From an uncultured Acidobacteriota bacterium (GTDB lineage Bacteria > Acidobacteriota > Vicinamibacteria > Fen-336), in NCBI GenBank assembly GCA_902826455.1, contig CADEEV010000010.1, forward strand, positions 54,387 through 118,386: DNA of 64,000 nt. Direction: 5' to 3'. A program made the translations under genes and the position numbers. The notes beneath the pieces were generated by a model. It was given only the letters and a program-made list of their open reading frames with translations. It did not search any database and was not told the origin of the DNA. Below are positions 7,510 to 15,998 of the stretch, one piece after another. Numbering within the stretch: the stretch's first letter is position 1; each line of letters opens with the position of its first letter.

Positions 7510-9270
7510 ATGCTCATCCTGCCCGCCGTAGCACTGCTCGCCGTGGCCCAGGCGACCCCGATCCAGGACCGGGCCGACCGCTTTCTGGAGATCGTCAACG
7601 CGTCCTACAAGTCGCTGGTCTACGTCACGAGCCAGGCGCAGTGGGACGCGGCGACCGACGTGACGCCCGAGCACGACGCGGCGTCGGAGACGGCCAGCCG
7701 CTCCCTGGCGGCGTTCACCGGCAACCCGGCGCTCATCAACGAGGCGAAGGCCTTGCTGGCGCAGAAAGCCGAGCTCAAGCCGATCACCGTCCGGCAGCTC
7801 GAGCGCGTGCTCCTGAACGCGGCCGAGGCGCCGATGACGAACCCCGACCTCGTGAAGGCGCGCATCGCCGCCGAGACCGCGCAGTCGTCGACCCTCAACA
7901 GCTTCGAGTTCAAGCTCGACGGCAAGAAGATCACGACCAACGAGATCGACAGCCTGCTCGAGACCAGCAAGGACCTGAAGCAGCGCCAGGCGATCTGGGA
8001 GGCCTCGAAGCTCTCGGGGGTCGCCCTCAAGCCCGGCCTCGTGAAGCTGCGCGGCCTGCGCAACGGCGTCGCGAAGGAGCTGGGGCACCCGGACTACTTC
8101 GCGCTCCAGGTCGCGAACTACGGGATGACCACCGACGAGATGGTCAAGCTGCAAGATCAATTCATGAAGGAGCTGCGGCCGCTCTATCTGCAGCTCCACA
8201 CCTACGTGAAGTACGAGCTCGCGAAGAAGTACGGGCAGCCCGTGCCGAAGCGCATCCCGGCCCACTGGCTCACGAACCGCTGGAGCCAGAACTGGACCGG
8301 CCTCGTCGACGGCGCCAACATCGACGACCGGTTCGCCGGACGATCGCCCGAGTGGGTCGTGAAGTCGGCCGAGGAGTTCTACAAGGGCTTGGGCTTCCCG
8401 GCGCTGCCGGCGACGTTCTGGGAGCGCTCCGATCTCTACCCGCTCAAGCCCGGTGACCCACGCAAGAAGAACACCCACGCGTCGTGCTGGCATCTCGACC
8501 TCGAGAACGACATCCGCTCGCTGATGAGCGTCGAGCCCAACAGCCGCTGGTTCGAGACGACGCACCACGAGCTCGGCCACGGCTACTACTTCATGAGCTA
8601 CACCCGGCCCGAGGTGCCGCCGCTGCTGCGCACGGGGGCCAACCCGGCGTTCCACGAGGCCATGGGCTCGCTGATCGGCCTCGCGGCTGGCCAGGTTCCC
8701 TACCTGCAGCAGGTCGGGATCCTGCCGGGCGACTACAAGGCCGACAAGATCGCGTTCCTGCTGAACGACGCGCTGTCGAACGCGGTGCCCTTCATCTATT
8801 GGTCGTCGGGCACGATGACCCACTGGGAGGCCGACGTGTACGCGAAGGGCCTGCCCGAGGACCAGTGGAACGCGCGCTGGTGGCAGTACGTGCGCGAGCT
8901 GCAGGGTGTCGAGCCGCCGAGCGATCGGGCCGAGACCTTCTGCGACGCCTGCACCAAGACCCACATCAACGACAACCCGGCGTACTACTACTCCTACGCG
9001 ATCGCCAACGTGCTCGTGTTCCAGATGCACGATCACATCGCCCGCAAGATCCTGCACCAGGACCCGCGCAGCTGTAACTACGCGAACAACAAGGAAGTCG
9101 GCGCGTGGCTCAAGGGCGTCATGGAGAAGGGCGGCACCGAGGACTGGCGCAAGGTGCTGCGCGAGGCGACGGGCGAGGATCTCTCGACGCGGGCCATGGT
9201 CGCTTACTTCGCGCCGCTCATGACGTGGCTGCAGGAACAGAACAAGGGGCGTCCGATCGGCTGGGAGTAG
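7510..9270 (+). CDS. M2 family peptidyl-dipeptidase (bacterial ACE homologue), exported
   Basis: A 586-residue zinc metallopeptidase of the angiotensin-converting-enzyme family, which removes C-terminal dipeptides from oligopeptides. The N-terminal LPAVALLAVAQA stretch is a signal peptide, giving a periplasmic or secreted enzyme. The zinc motif H-E-L-G-H is at residues 353-357, with the downstream N-P-A-F-H-E-A-M-G segment supplying the third ligand glutamate. The length fits single-domain bacterial members. Family features include WNARWWQYVRELQGV and the region with conserved acidic and Tyr residues near YYSYAIANVLVFQMH. It begins 48 bases beyond tRNA-Arg in the opposite direction and its 3' end overlaps the convergent TPR gene by 53 bases. 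Confidence 0.93.
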   Translation: MLILPAVALLAVAQATPIQDRADRFLEIVNASYKSLVYVTSQAQWDAATDVTPEHDAASETASRSLAAFTGNPALINEAKALLAQKAELKPITVRQLERVLLNAAEAPMTNPDLVKARIAAETAQSSTLNSFEFKLDGKKITTNEIDSLLETSKDLKQRQAIWEASKLSGVALKPGLVKLRGLRNGVAKELGHPDYFALQVANYGMTTDEMVKLQDQFMKELRPLYLQLHTYVKYELAKKYGQPVPKRIPAHWLTNRWSQNWTGLVDGANIDDRFAGRSPEWVVKSAEEFYKGLGFPALPATFWERSDLYPLKPGDPRKKNTHASCWHLDLENDIRSLMSVEPNSRWFETTHHELGHGYYFMSYTRPEVPPLLRTGANPAFHEAMGSLIGLAAGQVPYLQQVGILPGDYKADKIAFLLNDALSNAVPFIYWSSGTMTHWEADVYAKGLPEDQWNARWWQYVRELQGVEPPSDRAETFCDACTKTHINDNPAYYYSYAIANVLVFQMHDHIARKILHQDPRSCNYANNKEVGAWLKGVMEKGGTEDWRKVLREATGEDLSTRAMVAYFAPLMTWLQEQNKGRPIGWE

Positions 9271-10351
9271 CCCCGGCGTCGGCCAGCGTGCGCTTCAGCA
9301 GATCGCACGCGGCCTGCGTGGGACGCAGCGTGTAGTTGTGGCGGGCGAGGGCGAGGGCGCGTTGCGCGTCGCCGCCGGGGTTCAGCCAGAACTCGGCCGC
9401 GTGATCGGCGAACGCGTCGGGGTGCGCCGCTAGCAGCTCCTCGAAGCGCGCCGCGGCCTTGGCCTTCCAGGCGTCGGACTCGGCCTTGCGGCCGACCTCG
9501 GCGAGCACGCGGGCCAGGTGGCCCGCCGGGTCCGGATCGTCGGACTCGCTGGCGGCTTCGGTCAGTAGCGCAATGGCCACGTCCTTGTGGCCGAGCGCCG
9601 CCTCGGTCTCGCCCAGATGGCCCGTCGCGGCGGCGTACTGAGGCAGCCGGTCGTGGGCGGCCTGGAAATGGTCGCGCGCTTCGGCCATGCGTCCGCGCTG
9701 CATGAGCTGCCGGCCTTCCTGGAAGTCGAGCCAGGCGAGCGGGAACGGCGAGACGTCGCGGTACACCGTGCGCGCCTGCGCGAAGAGCCGTGCCGCCTCG
9801 ACCGCGTCGCCCTCCTCGCCGCGGAACGTCGCGAGGTTGCCGATCGTCAGGATGCCTGGACGGCCCTCGGCCGCGGCCCGGCGCGTGGCAAGGGCCTCGG
9901 CGTAGCGGCCCCGGGCCTGGGCGACGCCGGCACGCACGCCAGCCACGGCCGAACGATCGGCGCCGCACTGCTCGGCCCTTGCCGCGTCGGACAGCGCGTC
10001 GTCGAAGCGGTGGAACGTCGAGCGGGTGCGGGCGCGCGCGAGCCAGGCCGCGGCGTCCTTCGGGTGCTGGGCCACCAGGCGCTCCGCCAGCGCGTCGGCC
10101 TTCTCGTAGTCGGCGATGCGCCCCAGGAACTGTCCGCGCATCGAGACCTGGTCGATGAGGCCGGAGATCTCGCCGACCGACGCGGTGCCGGCGGCGACGA
10201 GCTCCTCCACGCTCGCGATGCCCTGGATCAGGTTGCCGACGGCGATCGCGGGATCGGTCGTGGCCGGGACGGGAGAGGAAACGACCGCAGGCTCCGGAGC
10301 GGGCCGGCAGCCTGCGGCGAGAACGACGAGGGCCAGCGTCAGGCGCCGCAT
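9218..10351 (-). CDS. TPR lipoprotein, cassette A third gene
   Basis: A 377-residue predicted lipoprotein (signal LVVLAAG then Cys15). After a Pro-rich linker it holds about five to seven tetratricopeptide-like helical pairs between residues 60 and 330 (for example LAERLVAQHPKDAAAWLARA and RDHFQAAHDRLPQYAAATGH), so it is likely a protein-protein interaction scaffold facing the periplasm. It starts one base after the stop of the DUF4331 C-half gene and closes cassette A. Its paralogue at 11818-12969 has the same architecture and much identical sequence (GLIDQVSMRGQFLGRIADYE is shared exactly). The 3' end overlaps the M2 peptidase gene by 53 bases. Partner and function are unknown; genetic linkage points to the DUF4331 proteins. 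Confidence 0.85.
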   Translation of the reverse strand: MRRLTLALVVLAAGCRPAPEPAVVSSPVPATTDPAIAVGNLIQGIASVEELVAAGTASVGEISGLIDQVSMRGQFLGRIADYEKADALAERLVAQHPKDAAAWLARARTRSTFHRFDDALSDAARAEQCGADRSAVAGVRAGVAQARGRYAEALATRRAAAEGRPGILTIGNLATFRGEEGDAVEAARLFAQARTVYRDVSPFPLAWLDFQEGRQLMQRGRMAEARDHFQAAHDRLPQYAAATGHLGETEAALGHKDVAIALLTEAASESDDPDPAGHLARVLAEVGRKAESDAWKAKAAARFEELLAAHPDAFADHAAEFWLNPGGDAQRALALARHNYTLRPTQAACDLLKRTLADAGATPSRSDAPCSVPAATS

Positions 10352-10352
10352 G

Positions 10353-10967
10353 CTACGGGTTGGGAGTCGCGAGGTAGGGGAACGCGGTGAGGGAGGCCGT
10401 GCCGTCCTCGTCCTTCGCGACGCCGTCGGTCACGCCCGAGAGCGCGCCGGCCGCGAGCAGGGAATAGGTCTCGTCGATCGTGTCCTCGAGGGGCGTGCGG
10501 CCGCCGCAGTCGGTGTTCGTGATGCCCAGCGCGTCGGCTTCCACCGCGAGGTACGTCGTGCAGGTGCCCGAGCTCGTGTTCACGTAGAGCTGGTCGTCGG
10601 CGAGCACGCCGCTCAGGGCGTCGTAGCGGCCGGCACGGGGACTGCCGGCGGCCAGCAACTGGTTGCCGCACACGGTATCGAGGCTGTCGAGGATCGCCAG
10701 GTTCGGCGTCATCGTGGGCACGAACTGCGCCCACTGCGTCGACGACGCCGAGGCGTTGTACGTGTCCTGGGCGCGGCCATGGCTCGTGGCGTCGGGGTTG
10801 AAGGGATCCGTGACGGCGGTGTTCACGCCGGCGCGGCCCATGCGGTCGATCTGAGTGCCCAGGGACGGCGGGTTCGCACGCCGGTCGTCGTCGCTCTCGG
10901 AGCTGCAGGCGCCCAGGGCCAGCAGGCACGTCACGCTCGTCAGGGTCAGGAGTCGTGTCATGGTCAT
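10353..10967 (-). CDS. DUF4331 C-terminal half as a separate lipoprotein, cassette A second gene
   Basis: A 204-residue protein with a lipoprotein signal (LLALGA then Cys21). The mature part begins with IDRMGRAGVNTAV, which in ordinary DUF4331 proteins lies in the middle of one longer polypeptide, and ends with TPLEDTIDETYSLLAAG. Conserved cysteines occur in DTVCGNQLLA, SSGTCTTYL and TDCGGRTP. The whole domain is thus split between this gene and the one before it, each with its own export signal. The same split exists in cassette B. The gene starts three bases after the DUF4331 N-half gene ends, and a single base separates it from the TPR gene, so the three are very probably one operon. DUF4331 has no assigned biochemical function. 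Confidence 0.8.
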   Translation of the reverse strand: MTMTRLLTLTSVTCLLALGACSSESDDDRRANPPSLGTQIDRMGRAGVNTAVTDPFNPDATSHGRAQDTYNASASSTQWAQFVPTMTPNLAILDSLDTVCGNQLLAAGSPRAGRYDALSGVLADDQLYVNTSSGTCTTYLAVEADALGITNTDCGGRTPLEDTIDETYSLLAAGALSGVTDGVAKDEDGTASLTAFPYLATPNP

Positions 10968-10970
10968 CTC

Positions 10971-11687
10971 CTAGGACTTCCGGTTGGTGCTGCCCCAGAC
11001 GGAGAGCACCGGGCCGTTGGCAGTGAGCAGGCTCTTGTCGACGTCGACCACGATCGACAGGACGTTCAAGCGCCCGAAGTCGTCGCGGGCCGGGGTGCCG
11101 CCGGCGCCGGACTTGAGCTGGCTCACGAGCACGCCCGAGGTCGCCTTGTCGAGGGCCGGGCAGCCGGCCGCGTCGAAGTCTAGAGAAGCCGCGGCGCCCT
11201 CCACGATCTTGGCGGTCTCCTTGAAGCCCGTGAGGTTGAAGAAGAACGGGTCGTTGCGCAGGCCCGCGTAGACCTTGAGGCGTCCGTCCTCCGACGCGAG
11301 GCCGGCGGTCGGGCTCGCGTCGCCCTTCACGAAGGCCTGGTTCCCGACCCAGCAGGACACGAGCCCCACCCGATCGAACTCGCAGATCACGTTCACTTCG
11401 CTGCCGGCGGCGGCGCCGAAGGCGGACCGGCTGCTCGTGTGGAACACGTACTGCACCTGGTTCGAGAACCGGGACTCCGGACCCGCGGCCCGGACGAGAT
11501 CCATCACGAGGTGCACGTCGTTGGCGTCGGGGGACATCCACGCGAACACGTCGGTGATATCCGCGGCTGGATCGGCCGAGGCGGCGGGGCCGTCGGCGTG
11601 ATCGGCGGCCTCTACGGTCGGCCTATGCGAGACGAGGAGCCCGACGAGGGCGGCGGCCGCGAGTCCGAGCGGCAAGGCTTTCTTCAT
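10971..11687 (-). CDS. DUF4331 N-terminal half, exported, cassette A first gene
   Basis: A 238-residue protein with a Sec-type signal peptide ending near V-E-A before ADHADGP. The mature N-terminus shows the DUF4331 hallmark: an ADHxDGP opening, DPAADITDVFAW and SPD. It continues with SRFSNQVQYVFHTSS, cysteines in NVICEF and VSCWVG, and a GLRNDPFFFNLTGF segment. A textbook ribosome-binding site (AGGAGGTGA) stands just ahead of the ATG. It ends in the RDDFGRLNVLSIVV strand, where a full-length DUF4331 protein would continue into the part coded by the next gene. It is the first gene of cassette A; the paralogue is 13577-14290. Confidence 0.85.
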   Translation of the reverse strand: MKKALPLGLAAAALVGLLVSHRPTVEAADHADGPAASADPAADITDVFAWMSPDANDVHLVMDLVRAAGPESRFSNQVQYVFHTSSRSAFGAAAGSEVNVICEFDRVGLVSCWVGNQAFVKGDASPTAGLASEDGRLKVYAGLRNDPFFFNLTGFKETAKIVEGAAASLDFDAAGCPALDKATSGVLVSQLKSGAGGTPARDDFGRLNVLSIVVDVDKSLLTANGPVLSVWGSTNRKS

Positions 11688-11817
11688 GTCACCTCCTGAT
11701 CAAAGCGGTGCCGCGCGACAGGACGGTTTGCACGCGCTCGTGCGCGAACCCGTGGCGGTCGGCCCACGACAACGTCTTTGGTCGGGCTACGCGATCGGGA
11801 GGGGATTCAGATTGGAA

Positions 11818-12969
11818 CTATTCGCGGGCGTGAGATCCGTCACGTTCTCGAGCGGCGCACGGGGCGTCCGATCGGTCGGGAGCCGCGTCGGCCGCGGCCA
11901 GCGCCCGCTTGAGCAGATCGCACGCGAAGGCGGTCGGCCGCAGCGCGTAGTTGTGGCGCGCCAGCCGGAGCGCCCGCGGCGGATCGCCGCCCGGGTCGAT
12001 CCAGAACTCGGCGCCGTGGTCGGCGAAGGCGTCCTTGTGCTTGCCCAGGAGCTCGTCGAAGCGGCGCGCGGCGCGGCCCGTCCAGGCCGCGGCATCGCCC
12101 GTGCGCCCCGCCTGGCGCAGCGCGCGCGCCAGGTGCCCGGCCGGATCCGGGTCGTCCGAGGTCGTGGCGGCCTGCGTGAGCAGGGCGATCGCCGCGTCCG
12201 TGCGGCCGAGCGCGGCCTCGGCCTCGCCCAGGTGTCCCGTGGCCGCCGCGTACTGAGGCAGACGATCGTGGGCGGCCTGGAAGAACGCGCGGGCCTCCGG
12301 CCACTTCTGCCGCTGCATGAGCATCCGGCCCTGCTGGAAGTCGAGCCAGGCGAGGGCGAAGGGCGACACGTCGCGATACGACGCGCGGGCCTCCGCGAAC
12401 AGCCGCGTGGCTTCGGCGAGCTCGCCCTGTTCGCCGCGCAGGGCCGCCAGGGCGCCGAGGCTCAGGATGCCGGGCCGGCCCGTGGCCGCCGCCTGGCGTT
12501 GCGGCAGGGCCTCGTCGTATCGGCCGCGGGCCTGGGCGACGCCGGCCCGTACGGCCGTGAGCGCGGCGGCGTCGGCGCCGCGCGACTCGGCCTCCGCCGT
12601 GTCGGCGAGCGCGTCGGCGAAGCGATGGAACGTGGCACGCGTACGGGCGCGGGCGAGCCAGGCCGCCGCGTCCTCCGGATGCGCGCTCACCAGGGACTCG
12701 GCGAGGGCGTCGGCCTTCTCGTAGTCCGCGATGCGGCCGAGGAACTGGCCGCGCATCGAGACCTGGTCGATCAGCCCCGAGATCTCGTGGACCGAGGCTT
12801 GTCCCCGCGCGACGACGGCCTCGATGCTCGCGATGCCCTGGTCGAGGTTGCCGACGGCGATCCCGGGATCGGTGGTCGCTGGCTTCAGCGGCGGCGGCGC
12901 CAGGGCTACGGGCTCCGCCGCGGGCCGGCAGGCTGCGACCAGCAGCAGTGCGACGGCGAGCCGCCGCAC
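11818..12969 (-). CDS. TPR lipoprotein, cassette B third gene
   Basis: A 383-residue paralogue of the gene at 9218-10351. The signal peptide ends at Cys14 (LLLVAAC), predicting lipidation. TPR-like helix pairs fill residues 60 to 340; segments such as TFHRFADALADTAEAE and FFQAAHDRLPQYAAATGHLGEAEAALG match cassette A closely. The C-terminal DPGGDPPRALRLARHNYALRP repeat-like segment corresponds to NPGGDAQRALALARHNYTLRP in the paralogue. It begins one base after the preceding gene's stop. Presumably it works with the DUF4331 halves of the same cassette; that is inference from linkage. Confidence 0.85.
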   Translation of the reverse strand: MRRLAVALLLVAACRPAAEPVALAPPPLKPATTDPGIAVGNLDQGIASIEAVVARGQASVHEISGLIDQVSMRGQFLGRIADYEKADALAESLVSAHPEDAAAWLARARTRATFHRFADALADTAEAESRGADAAALTAVRAGVAQARGRYDEALPQRQAAATGRPGILSLGALAALRGEQGELAEATRLFAEARASYRDVSPFALAWLDFQQGRMLMQRQKWPEARAFFQAAHDRLPQYAAATGHLGEAEAALGRTDAAIALLTQAATTSDDPDPAGHLARALRQAGRTGDAAAWTGRAARRFDELLGKHKDAFADHGAEFWIDPGGDPPRALRLARHNYALRPTAFACDLLKRALAAADAAPDRSDAPCAARERDGSHARE

Positions 12970-12970
12970 G

Positions 12971-13567
12971 CTAGGGGTTGGGCGGCGCCAGGAACGGGAA
13001 CTCGGTGAGCGAGGCCCGGCCGTCGGCGTCGATGGGCACGCCGTCGTCGACTCCGGAGAGGGCGCCGGCGGCGAAGAGGGAGTAGGTCTCGTCGATCGTG
13101 TCCTCGAGGGGCGTGCGGCCTCCGCAGTCGTTGTTGTCGATGCCGAGGGCGTTGGCCTCGACCCCGAGGTAGAGCTCGCAGGTCCCCGAGCCCGTGTTGA
13201 CCCACAGCTGGTCGTCGGCCAGAACGCCCGCGAGCGCGTCGTAGCGCCCGGGAGTCGCCGTCGGCCCGGCCAGCAACTGGTTGCCGCACACGGTGTCGAG
13301 GCTGTCGAGGATGGCCAGGTTCGCCGCCATCGAGGGCGCGAAGGAGGCGAACTGGCTCTGGGGCGCCGCGTTGAAGCGGTCCTGGACGGCGCCGTGGGTG
13401 GTGGGATCGTGGTTGAAGGGGTTGGTCACCGCCGTGTTCACGCCGGCCCGGCCCATGCGGTCGATCTGCGCCCCGAGAGCCGGGGGAGCCGGGGGCGGCG
13501 CGGCCTCGTCTTCGGAGCCGCAGGCCGGGAGTAGGGCGAGGGCGGCGAGGGTCAGGAGCTTCTTCAT
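12971..13567 (-). CDS. DUF4331 C-terminal half as a separate lipoprotein, cassette B second gene
   Basis: A 198-residue paralogue of 10353-10967. Its short signal peptide ends in LLPA then Cys16, a lipoprotein pattern, followed by a Pro/Ala-rich linker. The core begins IDRMGRAGVNTAVTNPF and keeps the cysteine-bearing motifs DTVCGNQLLAG, GSGTCELYLG and NDCGGRTPLEDTIDETYSL. It follows the N-half gene after nine bases and is preceded by an AGGAGG-like site. Keeping the same split point and two different signal peptides in both cassettes argues that the fission is functional and not a sequencing frameshift. Confidence 0.8.
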   Translation of the reverse strand: MKKLLTLAALALLPACGSEDEAAPPPAPPALGAQIDRMGRAGVNTAVTNPFNHDPTTHGAVQDRFNAAPQSQFASFAPSMAANLAILDSLDTVCGNQLLAGPTATPGRYDALAGVLADDQLWVNTGSGTCELYLGVEANALGIDNNDCGGRTPLEDTIDETYSLFAAGALSGVDDGVPIDADGRASLTEFPFLAPPNP

Positions 13568-13576
13568 GGGAGCCTC

Positions 13577-14290
13577 CTAGACCTTCCGGTGGGTGCTGGC
13601 CCACACCGACACGATGCGGCCGGTCTGGGTGAGCAAGGTCTTGTCGAGGACGACGACGATGGCCAGCACGTTGAGGCGGCCGAAGTCGTCCCGCACCGGG
13701 GCGCCGTGGACCCCGGCCTTCAACTGCCTGCCCAACGCGGCGGCGGTAGCGGCACTCAGCGCCGGGCACCCCGCCGCGTCGAAGTCGAGGGACGGAGCCG
13801 CCTCCTCCACGAGCTTCGCCGTCTCCTTGAAGCCGGTCAGGTTGAAGAAGAACGGGTCGTTGCGCAGGCCGGTGAACACCTTGACCCGGCCGTCGGCGGA
13901 CTCGAGGCCGGTCGTGGCACTCGCGTTGCCGTGCACGTAGGCGGCGTTGCCGACCCAGCACGACACCTCCTGGGCCGCGTCGAACTCGCAGATCACGTTG
14001 ACTTCGGGGCTCGCTGGCATGCCGAAGCCCGTGTGGCTCGTGGTGTGGAAGACGTACTGCACCTGGTTCGAGAAGCGCGAGGCGGCGCCGGCGGCGCGCA
14101 CCACGTCCAGGACCAGATAGACCTGGTTGCTGTCGGGCGACGTCCACGCGAAGACGTCGGTGATGTCGGCGGCAGGATCCGCCGAGGCGCTGGGGCCGTC
14201 GATGTGGTCGGCGGCGCGGACGACGGGCCGGGCGATCGCGAGGGCGGAGACGATGGCGACGGCTCCGAGGCCGAGCGTGGCTTTCTTCAT
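13577..14290 (-). CDS. DUF4331 N-terminal half, exported, cassette B first gene
   Basis: A 237-residue paralogue of 10971-11687 with a Sec signal peptide ending near V-V-R-A, then ADHIDGPSASADPAADITDV. The GLRNDPFFFNLTGFKETAKL block and RDDFGRLNVLAIVV end are shared with cassette A. A strong ribosome-binding site (TGGAGGTGAC) precedes the ATG, and immediately upstream lies an 11-pair hairpin (14303-14333). It is the first gene of cassette B and therefore the likely entry point for transcription of this cassette, perhaps of both. Confidence 0.85.
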   Translation of the reverse strand: MKKATLGLGAVAIVSALAIARPVVRAADHIDGPSASADPAADITDVFAWTSPDSNQVYLVLDVVRAAGAASRFSNQVQYVFHTTSHTGFGMPASPEVNVICEFDAAQEVSCWVGNAAYVHGNASATTGLESADGRVKVFTGLRNDPFFFNLTGFKETAKLVEEAAPSLDFDAAGCPALSAATAAALGRQLKAGVHGAPVRDDFGRLNVLAIVVVLDKTLLTQTGRIVSVWASTHRKV

Positions 14291-14302
14291 GTCACCTCCA
14301 GG

Positions 14303-14333
14303 CCGGCCCGTCCGTTAGTCCCCGGACGGCCGG
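14303..14333 (-). promoter_or_regulatory. Inverted repeat directly upstream of the cassette B ribosome-binding site
   Basis: The left arm at 14303-14314 (CCGGCCCGTCCG) pairs with 14323-14333 (CGGACGGCCGG) over 11 base pairs with one bulged C and an 8-base loop. On the minus strand this hairpin ends two bases before the TGGAGGTGA ribosome-binding site of the DUF4331 N-half gene. It could affect translation or mRNA stability, or serve as an operator. It has no T-tract and so is not an intrinsic terminator. Confidence 0.45.
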
Positions 14334-14452
14334 CACTCTGGGCGGATTCGAGGGAGCGGCTTCGGGTGAGACATATCACACCTGGACCGGAACGGATCCG
14401 GCACGTGGATCGTCTCTAGTCGAAGCGTGGCCTGGTCGCGAGACGAGGGACG

Positions 14453-15985
14453 ATGAAGGCCCGGGCCGCGCGGCTCGTCCGGCTCCTCCCGTACGCCCTG
14501 TTCCTTGCGCTCACGCTCCCCTGGCTCCGGGCCATGCCGATCTGGGACGGCATGTACTACTTCGACTGCGTACTGCGGGCCACCGCCCCTCCGTACCCGT
14601 TCTCGGCCCTCTCGTGCGCCGACCACCCTCCGGGCTACCTGTTGCTCGCGGGCTTTCCGCAATACCTCCTCCACGGCAACGCGGTCGCTCTCAATCTTGC
14701 GAACGTCGCCTGGATGCTCGTCGGCATCGCCGGCGTCGCGCGCCTCGTGGCGCTCGTCGGCGCCGAGCTCGCCCCGGGGCTCGAGCAGGCCCTCGCCGTC
14801 GCCGTGTTCGCGAGCGCGCCGCTCGTCGTGGCAGTGACCTACCACTTCTCGGCGGACGCGGGCATTCTCGCTTTCTTCCCCTGGGCCCTCGACGCGCTCC
14901 TGCGGCGTCGCACCGTGCAGGCCCTGATCGCAGGCACGCTCCTCGTCCTCGCGAAGGAGCCGGGCCTCGGGCTCTATGCCATCGCGTGGACGGCGGCCGT
15001 CGCGCTCGACTGGCGCGGGATCCGGAACGGCGATCGCGGGCTGCTCCGCCGAGCCCTGGTGCTCGCCTGGCCGTTCCTCGCCGCCGTCGTCTACGTGGCG
15101 ATTCGCGCCGACCGCGGCTTCCGGGTGATCAACGAGGACGCGCAGTTCAACGCGGGAATCGGCGCCGCCACCTGGGGCGGCCTCGGCATCATGCTGGTGC
15201 TCAACTTCACCTGGCTGCTCTGGAGCGTGCCGCTCCTCGCGTGGCTTGTGCAGCGCGCGCGGCGCCTGCCGGGGACGCGCCTCGCGCCGAGGGAATGGGG
15301 CCTCGTCTTCGTGCTCGTCGCGGTCGTGGCCGCGCTCACGCGCTTCGTGCCCTTCCGCAACCCGCGCTACTTCGCGAGCGCCTTCGTCCCGCTGCTGGTC
15401 GTGGCCTTCGTGCTGCTCGCGCGCTCGACGCCGAAGACGTTCCGGATCGCGTTCCTCTCCGGGCTGATCGCCCTCAACCTGGCGGCCAACGACCGGACTT
15501 TCGACCCGCTCTCGATCGCCGCCTTCGGGGCCGCGAAATACGGAGCGATGCCCATGCACTGCCGCTACTGGGAATCCGACAGGGGGTGCTGGGGCCGGGA
15601 CCAGATCGTATACAACCGTCAGTTTCTCGAGGTCCAGGCCGCGCAGACCGCGCTGTTCCGGACGCTGCGGCCGACCTCGGACACGACGTTCGTCGTGGCT
15701 CCGGACGCGACGTACTTCATGCACGGGCCGCTGGACGGCGACAGCTTCGAGAGGACCGCGGGCAGCGGACACGTCGTGACGCCCCGTTTCGTCACGACGG
15801 CCGAGCTGCTCGAGCAGCCCGTGCTGCCCGACACCGTCTACGTCCTCAGCTACCCGCGGCTGGGCTTCACCGGCATCCCGCGCCTGGAGAGCCGCTATCA
15901 CGTCGTCGACCGGGCGGCCCATGGAACGCCCAGGCTCGCGATTCCCGTGACGGTGATGCGTCTCGACGATCCCGCGCAGCGGTAG
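14453..15985 (+). CDS. GT-C fold membrane glycosyltransferase (ArnT/PMT-like)
   Basis: A 510-residue protein with about ten predicted membrane helices in the first 345 residues and a soluble C-terminal region. The first periplasmic loop contains an acidic I-W-D-G-M-Y-Y-F motif (Asp32), and D57-H58-P59-P60-G61 matches the DHPPG motif of the dolichyl-phosphate-mannose/ArnT transferase family, which moves a sugar from a polyprenyl-phosphate donor on the periplasmic face. The acceptor cannot be read from sequence; lipid A or a protein are possibilities. It is divergent from cassette B with 162 bases between. The small exported protein gene starts 13 bases downstream and may be cotranscribed. Confidence 0.75.
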   Translation: MKARAARLVRLLPYALFLALTLPWLRAMPIWDGMYYFDCVLRATAPPYPFSALSCADHPPGYLLLAGFPQYLLHGNAVALNLANVAWMLVGIAGVARLVALVGAELAPGLEQALAVAVFASAPLVVAVTYHFSADAGILAFFPWALDALLRRRTVQALIAGTLLVLAKEPGLGLYAIAWTAAVALDWRGIRNGDRGLLRRALVLAWPFLAAVVYVAIRADRGFRVINEDAQFNAGIGAATWGGLGIMLVLNFTWLLWSVPLLAWLVQRARRLPGTRLAPREWGLVFVLVAVVAALTRFVPFRNPRYFASAFVPLLVVAFVLLARSTPKTFRIAFLSGLIALNLAANDRTFDPLSIAAFGAAKYGAMPMHCRYWESDRGCWGRDQIVYNRQFLEVQAAQTALFRTLRPTSDTTFVVAPDATYFMHGPLDGDSFERTAGSGHVVTPRFVTTAELLEQPVLPDTVYVLSYPRLGFTGIPRLESRYHVVDRAAHGTPRLAIPVTVMRLDDPAQR

Positions 15986-15998
15986 ACTGGAGCACGCC

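Larger units (their letters stand above)
9218..14290 (-). repeat. Tandem duplication of a three-gene DUF4331N-DUF4331C-TPR cassette
   Basis: Cassette B (11818-14290) and cassette A (9218-11687) carry the same three genes in the same order and orientation, with the same very short spacers (1 base between the second and third genes in both) and nearly equal gene lengths (237/198/383 against 238/204/377 residues). By eye, clearly more than half the residues agree in each pair, with blocks identical over 15-20 residues. The copies have diverged enough that this is an old duplication rather than a recent recombination product. The 130 bases between the cassettes hold only the ribosome-binding site of cassette A. 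Confidence 0.9.
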
